Assembly: GCF_013408555.1 (NCBI RefSeq)
Contig: NZ_JACBZN010000001.1
Coordinates: forward strand, 744,001 to 808,000
Source: Aeromicrobium tamlense
GTDB taxonomy: Bacteria; Actinomycetota; Actinomycetes; Propionibacteriales; Nocardioidaceae
Direction: 5' to 3'
Length of the DNA: 64,000 nucleotides
The position numbers and the translations under genes were made by a program. This document shows positions 32,370 through 40,903 of this stretch, piece after piece (the first letter of the stretch is position 1; each line of letters opens with the position of its first letter). The notes under the pieces are model-generated. The model did not search any database, was not told where the DNA came from, and saw nothing but the letters and a program-made list of their open reading frames with translations.

Positions 32370-33722
32370 ATGACTCGTCAGCTCAGCCTCAACGCCTTCC
32401 TGCACGACACCGGCCACCACGAGGCCTCGTGGCGGCACCCCGACTCGGCCGTCGACCGCATCCACGACATCGACTTCGACACCACCAACGCGCAGATCGC
32501 GGAGGAGGCGAAGTTCGACGCGATCTTCTTCGCCGACGCCCCGGGCCTGTGGGCGGCCACCCCGTTCCGGCCCGCCGGACACCTCGAGCCGATCACGCGG
32601 CTCGCGGCGATCGCGGCGCGGACCGAGCGGATCGGCCTGATCGCCACCGCGTCGACCACGTTCTACGACCCGTACAACCTCGCGCGGCTGTTCTCCTCGC
32701 TCGACACGATCTCGCGCGGCCGCGCCGGCTGGAACATCGTGACCACCCAGTCCGAGGCGGTCGCGCGGAACTTCAGCCTGTCCGAGCTGCCCAGCGCGTC
32801 CGAGCGCTACATCCGGGCGCAGGAGTTCATCGACGTCGTCACGAAGCTCTGGGACAGCTGGGAGGACGACGCCGTCCTGGCCGACCGCGAGTCGGGACGC
32901 TTCTTCGACCCCGAGAAGGTCCACTCGATCCACCACGTCGGCAACCACTTCCAGGTGGAGGGGCCCCTGTCCCAGCCGCGCTCGCCGCAGGGTCGTCCGG
33001 TCTACGTGCAGGCCGGATCGTCGAACGACGGTCGCGCCTTCGCCGGCCGCAACGCCGAGGCGATCTTCACCGCCCACCAGACGCTCGGCGACGCGCAGGC
33101 GTTCTACGCCGACATCAAGTCGCGCGCGGCGGCGTTCGGCCGCTCGCCCGACGACGTGAAGATCCTGCCCGGCCTCAGCCCCTTCGTGGCCGACACGCAG
33201 GCCGAGGCCGAGGAGCTCCAGCGGTACGTGAACTCGCTGACCGTGCCCGCCTACGGCATCGCGCAGCTGGAGGGACTGGCCGGCGTCTCGCTGGCACACC
33301 TCGAGCTCGACGAGCCCGTGCCGCTCGACGTCTTCGGCCAGGCCGGCGACGTCCTCGACAACAACCGCAGCCGCCTGCAGGTGATCGCCAACATCGTCGA
33401 GCGCGACCGCCTGACGCTGCGCGAGCTGCTGCACCGGCTGGCCGGCGCGCGCGGCCACCACGTCGTCGCCGGCACGCCCACCCAGGTGGCGGACATCATC
33501 ACCGAGTGGTTCCAGAACGGCGCCGCCGACGGCTTCAACGTCATGCCGCCGCTGTACCCGCAGCTGCTGCAGGAGTTCACGCAGAAGGTCGTCCCGATCC
33601 TCCAGGATCGCGGCCTCTTCCGCACCGAGTACACCGGATCCACGCTGCGCGACCACTTCGGGCTGTCCCGTCCGGACTCGCTGTACGGCGCGGAGGCGCA
33701 GCAGGAGGCTCACGTTGTTTGA
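32370..33722 (+). CDS. FMN-dependent monooxygenase of the NtaA/SnaA/DszA family
   Basis: A 450-residue bacterial-luciferase-like enzyme. LSLNAFLHDTGHHEASWRHPDS, FFADAPGLWAA, ISRGRAGWNIVTTQSEAVARNF and VYVQAGSSNDGRAFAGRNAE are diagnostic of the two-component group that includes nitrilotriacetate monooxygenase and the dibenzothiophene-sulfone monooxygenase DszA. It uses reduced FMN and O2 to cleave C-S or C-N bonds. In an operon with a sulfonate-type importer and two flavin reductases, desulfurisation for sulfur acquisition is the most likely role. ATG 32370 follows GGAAGAGAG. The exact substrate is open. Confidence 0.88.
   Translation: MTRQLSLNAFLHDTGHHEASWRHPDSAVDRIHDIDFDTTNAQIAEEAKFDAIFFADAPGLWAATPFRPAGHLEPITRLAAIAARTERIGLIATASTTFYDPYNLARLFSSLDTISRGRAGWNIVTTQSEAVARNFSLSELPSASERYIRAQEFIDVVTKLWDSWEDDAVLADRESGRFFDPEKVHSIHHVGNHFQVEGPLSQPRSPQGRPVYVQAGSSNDGRAFAGRNAEAIFTAHQTLGDAQAFYADIKSRAAAFGRSPDDVKILPGLSPFVADTQAEAEELQRYVNSLTVPAYGIAQLEGLAGVSLAHLELDEPVPLDVFGQAGDVLDNNRSRLQVIANIVERDRLTLRELLHRLAGARGHHVVAGTPTQVADIITEWFQNGAADGFNVMPPLYPQLLQEFTQKVVPILQDRGLFRTEYTGSTLRDHFGLSRPDSLYGAEAQQEAHVV
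33703..33708 (+). promoter_or_regulatory. Ribosome binding site that fixes the TTG start of the FMN reductase
   Basis: AGGAGG lies 6 nt before TTG 33715, inside the 3' end of the monooxygenase gene. It favours TTG 33715 over the several in-frame GTG codons in the repeat array that follows. Confidence 0.6.
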
Positions 33723-34323
33723 GAACGACAGAGTGTCTGAGAACGACAGAGTGTCTGAGGACAGCAGAGTGTCTGAGGACAGCAGAGCGTCTGAGAACAG
33801 CAGAGTGTCTGAGTACGGAGACGCCGTCCGCACGGCCGTGGTCGTGGGCAACCCGAAGGCTGCCTCGCGCACGCTCTCGGCCGCCACGCACGTGGCGCGC
33901 GAGCTCACGGGCGGCGAGCCCGACCTCGTGGTCGACCTCGCCACCCTCGGCCCGGCCGTCCTCGACGGGGGCTCCGCCGAGGTGACCGAGCTCGTCGCGC
34001 AGGTCGGTGGGGCCGACCTCGTGGTCGTGGCCTCGCCGACCTACAAGGGGACCTACACGGGACTGCTCAAGGTGTTCCTCGACCGGTTCGCCGGCGGCAC
34101 GGGACTGCGCGGGCTGGCGGTGCCGCTGCTGCTCGGCGCCGGCCCGGGCCACGCGCTCGCGCCCGAGCTCACGCTGCGGCCGGTCCTCACCGAGCTCGGC
34201 GCCACGGTCCCGGGCCGGGGCCTGTTCGTCCTGGACTCCCAGTACGGCGACCCCGGCGCGTACGAGCCGTGGCTCGAGGCCACCCGGCCCATCGTGCGGG
34301 GCCTCCTGCAGGCGGTCGCATGA
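33715..34323 (+). CDS. NADPH-dependent FMN reductase (SsuE/MsuE-like) with a repeat-encoded N terminus
   Basis: A 202-residue protein. From about residue 39 it is a flavodoxin-fold FMN reductase (TAVVVGNPKAASRTLSAATH, VVASPTYKGTYTGLLKVFLDRF, VPLLLGAGPGHALA), which would supply reduced FMN to the monooxygenase. The first 35 residues are an insertion made of 18-bp repeats translating as units of DRVSEN and SRVSED type, rich in acidic and Ser residues, with no counterpart in the family. The TTG start at 33715 overlaps the monooxygenase gene by 8 nt. It may equally start at one of the in-frame GTGs, which each repeat provides. ATGA overlap couples it to the next gene. Confidence 0.85.
   Translation: MFENDRVSENDRVSEDSRVSEDSRASENSRVSEYGDAVRTAVVVGNPKAASRTLSAATHVARELTGGEPDLVVDLATLGPAVLDGGSAEVTELVAQVGGADLVVVASPTYKGTYTGLLKVFLDRFAGGTGLRGLAVPLLLGAGPGHALAPELTLRPVLTELGATVPGRGLFVLDSQYGDPGAYEPWLEATRPIVRGLLQAVA
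33718..33819 (+). repeat. 18-bp tandem repeat in the FMN reductase gene
   Basis: About 5.5 units of consensus GTGTCTGAGRACRRCAGA. The first is partial (33718-33732), then full units start at 33733, 33751, 33769 and 33787, and a partial unit ends at 33819. The unit is six codons, so copy-number change keeps frame. Most full units contain an in-frame GTG. Confidence 0.9.
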
Positions 34324-34826
34324 CCGCGTTCTTCCCCACGAACCAGGACCTCGACGCGGGGCGCCTGCGGTCGGCGTTCGGGAACTTCCCCACGGGCGTG
34401 GTGGCGGTGGCCGCCGAGGTCGACGGTGAGCCCGTCGGCCTCGCGGCCAGCAGCTTCACCAGCGTGAGCCTCGACCCGCCACTCGTCTCCATCAACCTGG
34501 CCGCCACGTCGAAGACCTGGCCCGACCTGCGCCGGGCCGAGCGGCTCGGCGTCACGGTGCTGGCCAGCCATCACGGACCCCTGTGCCGGCAGCTCGCGGG
34601 CCCGGTGGAGCAGCGCTTCGAGGGGATCGAGTACAGCGTCAGCCCTGAGGGGGCGATCTTCGTCGACGACGGCATGGCCACGTTCGACACGACGATCCAC
34701 CGGGAGGTGGAGGCCGGTGACCACGTCCTCGTGCTGCTCGAGCTGCACGCCGTCGACCACCGCGTCGACGGGGGACCGCTGCTGTTCCACCGCAGCGCCT
34801 TCGGCCGGCTGGCCGTCGCGGAGTAG
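34320..34826 (+). CDS. Flavin reductase family protein (DszD/HpaC-like)
   Basis: A 168-residue split-barrel flavin reductase (LRSAFGNFPTGVVAVAAE, VGLAASSFTSVSLDPPLVSIN, TSKTWPDLRRAERLGVTVLASHHG). It reduces free FMN/FAD with NAD(P)H for a partner oxygenase. It is the last gene of the operon and starts at ATG 34320, overlapping the previous stop by 4 nt. The operon thus has two unrelated flavin reductases for one visible monooxygenase. Confidence 0.9.
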   Translation: MTAFFPTNQDLDAGRLRSAFGNFPTGVVAVAAEVDGEPVGLAASSFTSVSLDPPLVSINLAATSKTWPDLRRAERLGVTVLASHHGPLCRQLAGPVEQRFEGIEYSVSPEGAIFVDDGMATFDTTIHREVEAGDHVLVLLELHAVDHRVDGGPLLFHRSAFGRLAVAE

Positions 34827-34827
34827 G

Positions 34828-35745
34828 TCAGGCCGCGACCGGCTGGTCCTCCTCGGGGCGCAGCGCGACCACGGCGCACAGGATGAGCACCGCCCCGACG
34901 AGGCCGGCCGGTCCGAGCCGCTCTCCCAGCACCACCGCGGCGAGCGCGGCGGCCGAGATCGGCTCGACGAGGGTGGCCACCGTGGCGGCCGAGCCCGACG
35001 TGGTGCGCAGGCCCGCGTAGAGCAGGCCGTAGGACAGCGCCATCGTGGCGATGCCGAGGTAGGCCAGCAGCGCCAGCGACCCGGGGGACGTGCCGGCCAC
35101 CGGCTCGCCCGAGGCGACGGCCAGCACGAGGAACGGTGCCAGCAGCACCGCACCCGCACCGGTGGCGCACGTGGTGAGGGCGACGGGCTCGAGACGCGGC
35201 GCCAGCACGTGGCCCAGCACCGTGGTGGCGGCGTAGGTGGCGCCCGCGGCGACGGCGAGCACGAGCCCCAGCACGGGACGGTCGGCGGGGGCGGCGGTCC
35301 CGTGCCCGGCGGTCGCGCTGATCAGCACGAGACCGGTCAGCGCGGCCGCGAGGACCGCGACGTCGGGCACGCCGGGTCGGGTCCTCGCGCGCAGGTGCTC
35401 CCACGTCGCGGCGAGGACGGGAGCCAGTCCGAGGGAGACCACGGTCGCCACGCTGACGCCGACCATGAGCACCGAGACGAAGTAGAGGCCCTGGTAGATC
35501 GCGGTGCCGCAGCCGATGACGATCGCGGTCACGGGGTGCTCACGCAGGACGGTGCGCACCGACCCGAGGCGCCTCGTCAGCACCACGAACGCGACCAGCG
35601 CGACCGCCGCGATGAGCATGCGCCACGCGCTGACGGTCATCGCACCGACGCCGTCGCGCTCGTGCAGGACGGTGACGACGAGGCCGCCCGTGCCCCACAG
35701 CACGCCCGCCGCGCAGACCTGCAGCAGTCCGAGGCGCGCGTTCAC
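34828..35745 (-). CDS. EamA/DMT family transporter
   Basis: A 305-residue membrane protein with about ten helices arranged as two EamA repeats (WGTGGLVVTVLHERDGVGAM and YAATTVLGHVLAPRLEPVAL begin the halves; LVEPISAAALAAVVLGERLGPAGL is the typical second-repeat motif). Family members export amino acids or other metabolites. The start is GTG 35745. TAGTCT ends 6 nt upstream on the minus strand, so it is likely leaderless. It converges on the organosulfur operon with a 1-nt gap, and no functional link is evident. Confidence 0.85.
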   Translation of the reverse strand: MNARLGLLQVCAAGVLWGTGGLVVTVLHERDGVGAMTVSAWRMLIAAVALVAFVVLTRRLGSVRTVLREHPVTAIVIGCGTAIYQGLYFVSVLMVGVSVATVVSLGLAPVLAATWEHLRARTRPGVPDVAVLAAALTGLVLISATAGHGTAAPADRPVLGLVLAVAAGATYAATTVLGHVLAPRLEPVALTTCATGAGAVLLAPFLVLAVASGEPVAGTSPGSLALLAYLGIATMALSYGLLYAGLRTTSGSAATVATLVEPISAAALAAVVLGERLGPAGLVGAVLILCAVVALRPEEDQPVAA

Positions 35746-35751
35746 GCGCCC

Positions 35752-35757
35752 AGACTA
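35752..35757 (-). promoter_or_regulatory. -10 element for leaderless EamA gene
   Basis: TAGTCT (minus strand) ends 6 nt before GTG 35745. Confidence 0.45.
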
Positions 35758-35786
35758 GGGTCCGCCCCCTCCGGGTCACGCTGGTG

Positions 35787-35901
35787 GGCGGTGAGAGGTC
35801 AACCCTTCCGCGCACCCTCCGGTCAGCCGTCAACCGAAAGAGGGCCTCGTTCGGTTGACGGCTGACCGCGGTCGGGCGGGAAGGGTTGAGGGCTCACCGC
35901 C
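35787..35901. repeat. Nested 115-nt palindrome
   Basis: An inner perfect hairpin has 18-nt arms (35821-35838 and 35850-35867; arm starts GGTCAGCCGTCAACC) and an 11-nt loop. Outer arms (35787-35812 and 35875-35901; GGCGGTGAG at the left end, CTCACCGCC at the right) pair with a few mismatches. Outer and inner arms share the motif GGTSAG-N2/3-TCAACC, so the element is four copies of one short motif. It lies directly downstream of the metallo-hydrolase stop. Confidence 0.8.
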
Positions 35902-35911
35902 CTCTCGAGAC

Positions 35912-36517
35912 CTACGTCCGGTCGCGCTCCGCGCCGATGGTGGTGTCCTGGCCGTGGCCGGTGTGCACGACGGTCTCGGGCGGCAGCGTGAACAGCCGCT
36001 CGGTGATCGAGGCGCGGATGACGTCGACGTCGCTATACGAGCGACCCGTCGCGCCCGGCCCACCGTGGAACAGGGTGTCGCCGGTGAAGACGCAGCCCAG
36101 CTCCTCCGCCAGCAGGCACGTCGCGCCCGGCGCGTGGCCCGGCGTGTGGATCGCGCGCAGCGTGGTGCCGGCGACCGTGATCTCCGTGCCGTCGACGAGA
36201 TCCTCGTCCCAGGTGGCGTCGGGGTGCGTGAGCTCCCACAGCGGGCGGTCCTCCGGGTTCAACCAGATCGGCGCACCGGTGCGCTCGCGCAGCTCGGGCG
36301 CGATGCGGCAGTGGTCGTCGTGCGCGTGCGTCAGCACGATCGCCGTGAGGGTGCGGCGGCCGATCAGGTGCAGGATCGCGTCGACGTCGTGCGGCGCGTC
36401 GATCAGGACGCACTCGCTGTCGTCGCCCACGATCCACACGTTGTTGTCGACGTCGAACGTCTCGCCGTCCAGGCTGAAGGTGCCCGAGACGACGCCGTAG
36501 TCGAGGCGCGCGCCCAT
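35912..36517 (-). CDS. MBL-fold metallo-hydrolase (probable S-formylmycothiol hydrolase partner)
   Basis: A 201-residue metallo-beta-lactamase fold hydrolase of the glyoxalase II-like group. The metal motif THAHDDH is at residues 63-69, followed by HTPGHAPGATC and TGDTLFHGG. It starts one base inside the stop of the mycothiol-dependent formaldehyde dehydrogenase gene. This pairing is common in actinobacteria, and the hydrolase probably releases formate from S-formylmycothiol. Biochemical proof for this branch is limited, so the substrate is inferred from context. Confidence 0.88.
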   Translation of the reverse strand: MGARLDYGVVSGTFSLDGETFDVDNNVWIVGDDSECVLIDAPHDVDAILHLIGRRTLTAIVLTHAHDDHCRIAPELRERTGAPIWLNPEDRPLWELTHPDATWDEDLVDGTEITVAGTTLRAIHTPGHAPGATCLLAEELGCVFTGDTLFHGGPGATGRSYSDVDVIRASITERLFTLPPETVVHTGHGQDTTIGAERDRT

Positions 36518-37617
36518 CAGAGCACCACCACCGAGCGCAGGACGTCGCCGTGGTGCATCTTCTCGAACGCGGCCTCCACGTCCTCGATGCCGATCTCCTC
36601 GGTGACGAACGCGTCGAGGTCGAGGCGACCCTGGCGGTACAGGTCGATGAGCATCGGGAAGTCGCGGCTGGGCAGGCAGTCGCCGTACCAGCTGGACTTG
36701 AGTGCGCCGCCGCGTCCGAAGACGTCGATCAGGGGCAGGTCGGGAACGGTCATGTCGGGCGTCGGGACGCCGACGAGGACCACGGTGCCGGCGAGGTCAC
36801 GGGCGTAGAAGGCCTGCTTCCAGGTCTCGGGGCGACCGACGGCCTCGATCACGACGTCCGCGCCCTCGGCGCCTTCGTAGGTCTCGGCGCAGATGCGCTT
36901 GATCTCCTCGACCGGGTCCACCCTCGACGAGTCGACGGTGTGGGTGGCGCCCATCTTGGTGGCCGCCTCGAGCTTCGCCGGGTCGATGTCCACGGCGATG
37001 ATCGGGCTGGCTCCGGCCAGGGCCGCACCCGCGACCGCGGCGACGCCGACGCCGCCACAGCCGATGACGGCGGCGGAGCGTCCGCGGGTGAGGGCGCCGG
37101 TGTTGATGGCGGCCCCGATGCCGGCCATGACGCCGCAGCCCAGCAGGCCGGCCGCGGCGGGCCGGGCCTCGGGGTCGACCTTGGTGCACTGACCGGCGGC
37201 GACGAGGGTCTTCTCGATGAACGCGCCGATGCCCAGGGCGGGGGAGAGCTCGGTGCCGTCCTCGAGCGTCATCCTCTGCTTGGCGTTGTGCGTGGCGAAG
37301 CAGTACTGGAGGTCGCCGCGCTTGCACGCGCGACACTGGCCGCAGACCGCGCGCCAGTTGAGGACCACGAAGTCTCCGGGCGCGACCTCGGTGACGCCCT
37401 CGCCGACCGACTCCACGACGCCGGCTGCTTCGTGGCCCAGCAGGAACGGGAACTCGTCGTTGATGCCGCCCTGACGGTAGTGCAGGTCGGTGTGGCAGAC
37501 GCCGCACGCCTGGATCGTCACCACGGCCTCGCCCGGGCCCGGATCGGGGACGTTGATGGTGACCAGTTCGACCGGCGCGTCCTTCGCGCGGGCGATGACG
37601 CCCTTGACCTGCTGCAC
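36517..37617 (-). CDS. S-(hydroxymethyl)mycothiol dehydrogenase
   Basis: A 366-residue zinc-dependent alcohol dehydrogenase of class III type. Catalytic zinc residues appear in [15 protein letters not shown] and GHEAAGVV; the structural zinc cluster is [15 protein letters not shown]; the NAD fold is [17 protein letters not shown]. It oxidises the formaldehyde-mycothiol adduct with NAD+ (MscR/AdhE2-type). GTG 37617 has AAGGAGA upstream. It forms a two-gene operon with the MBL hydrolase. This is strong evidence for a mycothiol-producing actinobacterium. Confidence 0.93.
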   Translation of the reverse strand: MQQVKGVIARAKDAPVELVTINVPDPGPGEAVVTIQACGVCHTDLHYRQGGINDEFPFLLGHEAAGVVESVGEGVTEVAPGDFVVLNWRAVCGQCRACKRGDLQYCFATHNAKQRMTLEDGTELSPALGIGAFIEKTLVAAGQCTKVDPEARPAAAGLLGCGVMAGIGAAINTGALTRGRSAAVIGCGGVGVAAVAGAALAGASPIIAVDIDPAKLEAATKMGATHTVDSSRVDPVEEIKRICAETYEGAEGADVVIEAVGRPETWKQAFYARDLAGTVVLVGVPTPDMTVPDLPLIDVFGRGGALKSSWYGDCLPSRDFPMLIDLYRQGRLDLDAFVTEEIGIEDVEAAFEKMHHGDVLRSVVVL

Positions 37618-37749
37618 GGCTGTCTCCTTGCTTCGGGGGTTCACCAGCGAGCCTGCCAGAGTGGCTCGTGAGGCGCGAACGGCCGGTGTGCGCTCAGCGC
37701 AGGCGGGCGATGTCCGCGTATTGAGACGGCAGGAGAAAGAACGCACGAA

Positions 37750-37771
37750 TCGAACATATGAGCGATAGGAT
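37750..37771 (+). promoter_or_regulatory. LexA-like box and -10 of the DUF222 HNH gene
   Basis: TCGAACATATGAGCGA (37750-37765) matches the actinobacterial LexA consensus TCGAAC-N4-GTTCGA perfectly in the first half and in 4 of 6 positions in the second. TAGGAT (37766-37771) follows at once and ends 6 nt before ATG 37778, so the box overlaps the promoter of a leaderless gene. Confidence 0.6.
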
Positions 37772-37777
37772 CGACGC

Positions 37778-38935
37778 ATGCAGTCGGGGGACGCGGAGCT
37801 GGTCGAGGTCATGCGCCGCTGCGCGTCCGCGCTCCAGTCGGTGACGTGCTCCGTGTCCGACGAGGCTCGCGCGCTGGCGGCCCTGCGTGACGCCGCCGAG
37901 GCGGCCCTCGCCGAGCGGCTCGAGGAGATCGACCGGACGAAGGCCTTCGTCGCCGAGGACGCCTCCAGCACCACCACCTGGGCGCGCCGCGAGCTGCGCC
38001 AGGACGCCCGCCGCACGCGCCAGCTGATCCGCGCCGGCGTCACGATGCGCGAGCTGCCGGCGGTGGGCGAGGCCGCCCGCGCCGGGCGGGTCTCGTCCGA
38101 GCACGTCGCGCGGTTCTCCTTCGCGCTGGCCCACGTCGACGAGGCCGAGGTCCGCCGTGTCGAGGCGCACCTCGTCGCCGTGGCCGAGCTCCACCCGCCG
38201 TCGCGAGTGAAGTCGCTCGTCGACCGACTGCGCTCGGTCGTGCACCCCGAGGAGCTGGACGAGGCCTGGATCGCCGGCGCCGACAAGGCGCACCTCAGCC
38301 TGAACCCGCTGCCCGACGGCTGGCACGTCACGGGGTTCCTGCCCATCGAGGTCGGCGCGAAGCTGCAGGCCGTGCTCGACGCCGTCGCGGTGCCGCGCGA
38401 GGCCGGCGACCGGCGCACGGCGTCGCAGCGGCGCATCGACGGACTCGATCTGGTGCTCACCCGGGTGCTGGCCGAGGGTCTGCCCACCGACGGCACCGTC
38501 CGTCCGCAGGTGCACGTCGTGGTCGACGCCGGCACGCTCCAGCGTGCCCTCGCGCCGGACACCGCCAGCGCGTTCGAGCCGGTCGAGCCCGCGGTCCTGC
38601 AGGGCTTCGGCCATGTGGGCCCGAACCTGCTGGCCCACCTCACGTGCGGGGCGGATCTGGTGCCGGTCCTCGTCGACCGGATCGAGGCCAACCGCACGGT
38701 CCTCGACGTCGGTCGCCGTCATCGCGACGCCATGCCGAAGCAGCGCCACGCGGTCTGGTTCCAGCAGGCCGGTCGCTGCGCCACCGAGCACTGCCGGAAC
38801 ACCGTCGACCACGTCCACCACCGACGGCGATGGTCCGACGGTGGCCCGACCGACCTCGCGAACCTCGTCGGACTCTGCAGTGCCTGCCACCGTCATGAGC
38901 ACCGGCACGACGTCGCTCTCGCCCGCGCGGGCTGA
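37778..38935 (+). CDS. DUF222 / HNH endonuclease (13E12-repeat type)
   Basis: A 385-residue protein with an N-terminal helical DUF222 domain (about 1-290) and a C-terminal HNH domain ([30 protein letters not shown]) with CxxC-type zinc ligands. Members of this family are multicopy in many actinobacteria and are associated with repeated DNA. M. tuberculosis 13E12 genes are reported in the LexA regulon, consistent with the LexA-like box here. Activity is presumed DNA cleavage. It is immediately upstream of two alkylation repair genes, but with its own promoter. Confidence 0.9.
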   Translation: MQSGDAELVEVMRRCASALQSVTCSVSDEARALAALRDAAEAALAERLEEIDRTKAFVAEDASSTTTWARRELRQDARRTRQLIRAGVTMRELPAVGEAARAGRVSSEHVARFSFALAHVDEAEVRRVEAHLVAVAELHPPSRVKSLVDRLRSVVHPEELDEAWIAGADKAHLSLNPLPDGWHVTGFLPIEVGAKLQAVLDAVAVPREAGDRRTASQRRIDGLDLVLTRVLAEGLPTDGTVRPQVHVVVDAGTLQRALAPDTASAFEPVEPAVLQGFGHVGPNLLAHLTCGADLVPVLVDRIEANRTVLDVGRRHRDAMPKQRHAVWFQQAGRCATEHCRNTVDHVHHRRRWSDGGPTDLANLVGLCSACHRHEHRHDVALARAG

Positions 38936-38985
38936 GGGCCGACGGTCGTGTCCGATTCCCGCGAGAAGTGTCATGCCGGGTGGGT

Positions 38986-38991
38986 CAGGAT
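38986..38991 (+). promoter_or_regulatory. -10 element for leaderless Ada-AlkA gene
   Basis: CAGGAT ends 6 nt before ATG 38998. No -35 is obvious. Confidence 0.4.
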
Positions 38992-38997
38992 GGAGCC

Positions 38998-40422
38998 ATG
39001 GAACCGAGCGACTGCTACCGCGCCGTGAGCGCGCGCGACGCCCGGTTCGACGGCGTCTTCTTCACGGCCGTGCGCACCACGGGCATCTACTGCCGACCCT
39101 CGTGCCCGGCCGTCACGCCCCGGCAGGCGAACGTCACGTTCTACCCGTCGGCGGCGGCCGCCGAGCGCTCGGGCTACCGCGCCTGCCGTCGCTGCCGGCC
39201 CGACAGCACGCCCGGCTCGCCCGAGTGGAACGTCCGGGCCGACGTCGTGGCGCGGGCCGTCCGGATGATCGGCGACGGCGTCGTCGAGCGCGAGGGGGTC
39301 AGCGGCCTGGCCGACCGGCTCGGCTACAGCGAGCGCCAGGTCAACCGGCTCGTCACCACCGAGCTCGGCGCCGGACCTCAGGCGATCGCCCGCAGCAACC
39401 GGGCACGCACGGCGCGGATCCTGCTCGAGACCACGACGATGCGCGCCGCCGACGTGGCGTTCGCGGCGGGCTACGGCTCGGTGCGGCAGTTCAACGACTC
39501 CATCCGCGAGTCGTTCGACCTCACCCCGCGCGAGCTGCGCGCGCGGTCGCGCCGCTCCAGCCATCCCGGCGCGGGCCGGATCCAGCTGGAGCTGGCGTTG
39601 CGGCCGCCGTTCCAGGGAGCCGCGCTCCTCGACTGGTTCGCGCCCCGCGCCATCGAGGGCGTCGAGCGGGTCGACGGTCGTACGTACGCCCGCGTCCTGA
39701 ACCTCCCGCACGGCGTCGGCGCGGTCGAGCTCACCCTGCACGACGAACGCGTCTCGGCCGAGCTCGAGCTGACCGACCTGCGCGACCTCGCCCCGGCGGT
39801 GCAGCGGTGCCGTCGGCTGCTCGACCTCGACGCCGATCCCGCCGCGATCGACGAGGCCCTGTCAGCCGACCCGCTGCTCGCGCGTCTCGTGCAGGAGGCG
39901 CCCGGCATGAGACTGCCCGGCCAGGTCGACGGCTTCGAGATGGTGATGCGCGCGATCGTCGGCCAGCAGGTCTCGGTGGCGGGCGCGCGCACGATCCTGG
40001 GTCGGGTCGCGCGCTCGCGCGGGACCGAGGTCGACCTCGAGCTCGCCCACCGCCACGGCCTCACCCACGCGTTCGCCACGGCCGAGTCCGTCGCCGAGGC
40101 GGCGCCCGAGGAGTTCGCGATGCCGCGTGGCCGTGCCGCCGCGATCCTCGCCGTCGCCCACGCGGTGGCCTCGGGCGACCTCGACCTGCACCCCGGAGCC
40201 GACCGCGCGGCCGCGCGCGAGCGGCTGCTCGCGGTCCGGGGGATCGGCCCGTGGACCGCCGACTACGTCAGGATGAGGGCGCTCGGGGACCCCGACGTCC
40301 TGCTCGACACCGACCTCGTGCTGCGCCGCGTCCTCGCGCGCGAGGGACTGGACCGGACGCGCACCGAACGGTGGCGACCCTGGCGGTCGTACGCCTCACT
40401 GCACCTGTGGAGGGTCGCATGA
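38998..40422 (+). CDS. alkA: Ada-AlkA fusion: methyl-phosphotriester-sensing regulator domain plus 3-methyladenine DNA glycosylase
   Basis: A 474-residue bifunctional protein. The N-terminal Ada zinc domain has four cysteines in YCRPSCPA and CRRCRPDS, the first being the methyl acceptor, followed by an AraC-type helix-turn-helix ([32 protein letters not shown]). The C-terminal half is an AlkA glycosylase with helix-hairpin-helix [17 protein letters not shown] and catalytic Asp in [10 protein letters not shown] (Asp437/Asp439). It lacks the Ogt-type methyltransferase domain of E. coli Ada, which is supplied by the next gene. It both senses and repairs alkylation damage. M. tuberculosis alkA has the same layout. 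Confidence 0.93.
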   Translation: MEPSDCYRAVSARDARFDGVFFTAVRTTGIYCRPSCPAVTPRQANVTFYPSAAAAERSGYRACRRCRPDSTPGSPEWNVRADVVARAVRMIGDGVVEREGVSGLADRLGYSERQVNRLVTTELGAGPQAIARSNRARTARILLETTTMRAADVAFAAGYGSVRQFNDSIRESFDLTPRELRARSRRSSHPGAGRIQLELALRPPFQGAALLDWFAPRAIEGVERVDGRTYARVLNLPHGVGAVELTLHDERVSAELELTDLRDLAPAVQRCRRLLDLDADPAAIDEALSADPLLARLVQEAPGMRLPGQVDGFEMVMRAIVGQQVSVAGARTILGRVARSRGTEVDLELAHRHGLTHAFATAESVAEAAPEEFAMPRGRAAAILAVAHAVASGDLDLHPGADRAAARERLLAVRGIGPWTADYVRMRALGDPDVLLDTDLVLRRVLAREGLDRTRTERWRPWRSYASLHLWRVA

Positions 40423-40880
40423 AGACACGCTGGATGGACTCGCCCATCGGGGGCCTGCGGCTGCACGTCGACGCCGGGCTGCTCACCGCGATCGACTTCG
40501 GGGCCGAGCCGCGCGGCGAGCGCGTCGACGACGCACTGCTCGACGCCGCCGAGCACCAGCTGGAGGAGTACTTCGCCGGCGGCCGCCGCGAGTTCGACCT
40601 CCCGGTGGCTGCGGACGGCACCGAGTTCCAGAAGAAGGTCTGGGCCTACCTGCGCACGATCCCGTACGGCGAGACCGTCACGTACGGACAGGTCGCGACC
40701 GACCTGGGCTACCAGCCCGGCATCTCCCGCGCGGTGGGCGCGGCGAACGGGGCCAACCCGATCCCGATCGTCGTGCCGTGCCACCGCGTCATCGGGTCGA
40801 ACGGCAAGCTCACCGGCTACGCCGGCGGGCTCGACCGCAAGACCACGCTGCTCGAGCTGGAGCGACCTGGCCTCTTCTGA
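40419..40880 (+). CDS. ogt: Methylated-DNA-[protein]-cysteine S-methyltransferase
   Basis: A 153-residue O6-alkylguanine repair protein with the active site VVPCHRVIG (acceptor Cys121) and the helix-turn-helix [19 protein letters not shown]. It directly reverses O6-methylguanine by suicide transfer. The ATG overlaps the stop of the Ada-AlkA gene (ATGA), so the two form an adaptive-response operon. Confidence 0.95.
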   Translation: MKTRWMDSPIGGLRLHVDAGLLTAIDFGAEPRGERVDDALLDAAEHQLEEYFAGGRREFDLPVAADGTEFQKKVWAYLRTIPYGETVTYGQVATDLGYQPGISRAVGAANGANPIPIVVPCHRVIGSNGKLTGYAGGLDRKTTLLELERPGLF

Positions 40881-40903
40881 AGGAGTGGAGCGGCGCCGAG
40901 ACG

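Noticed and set aside
33718-33819. Tandem 18-bp repeats as a CRISPR array
   Set aside because: Units are contiguous without spacers and lie in a coding frame.
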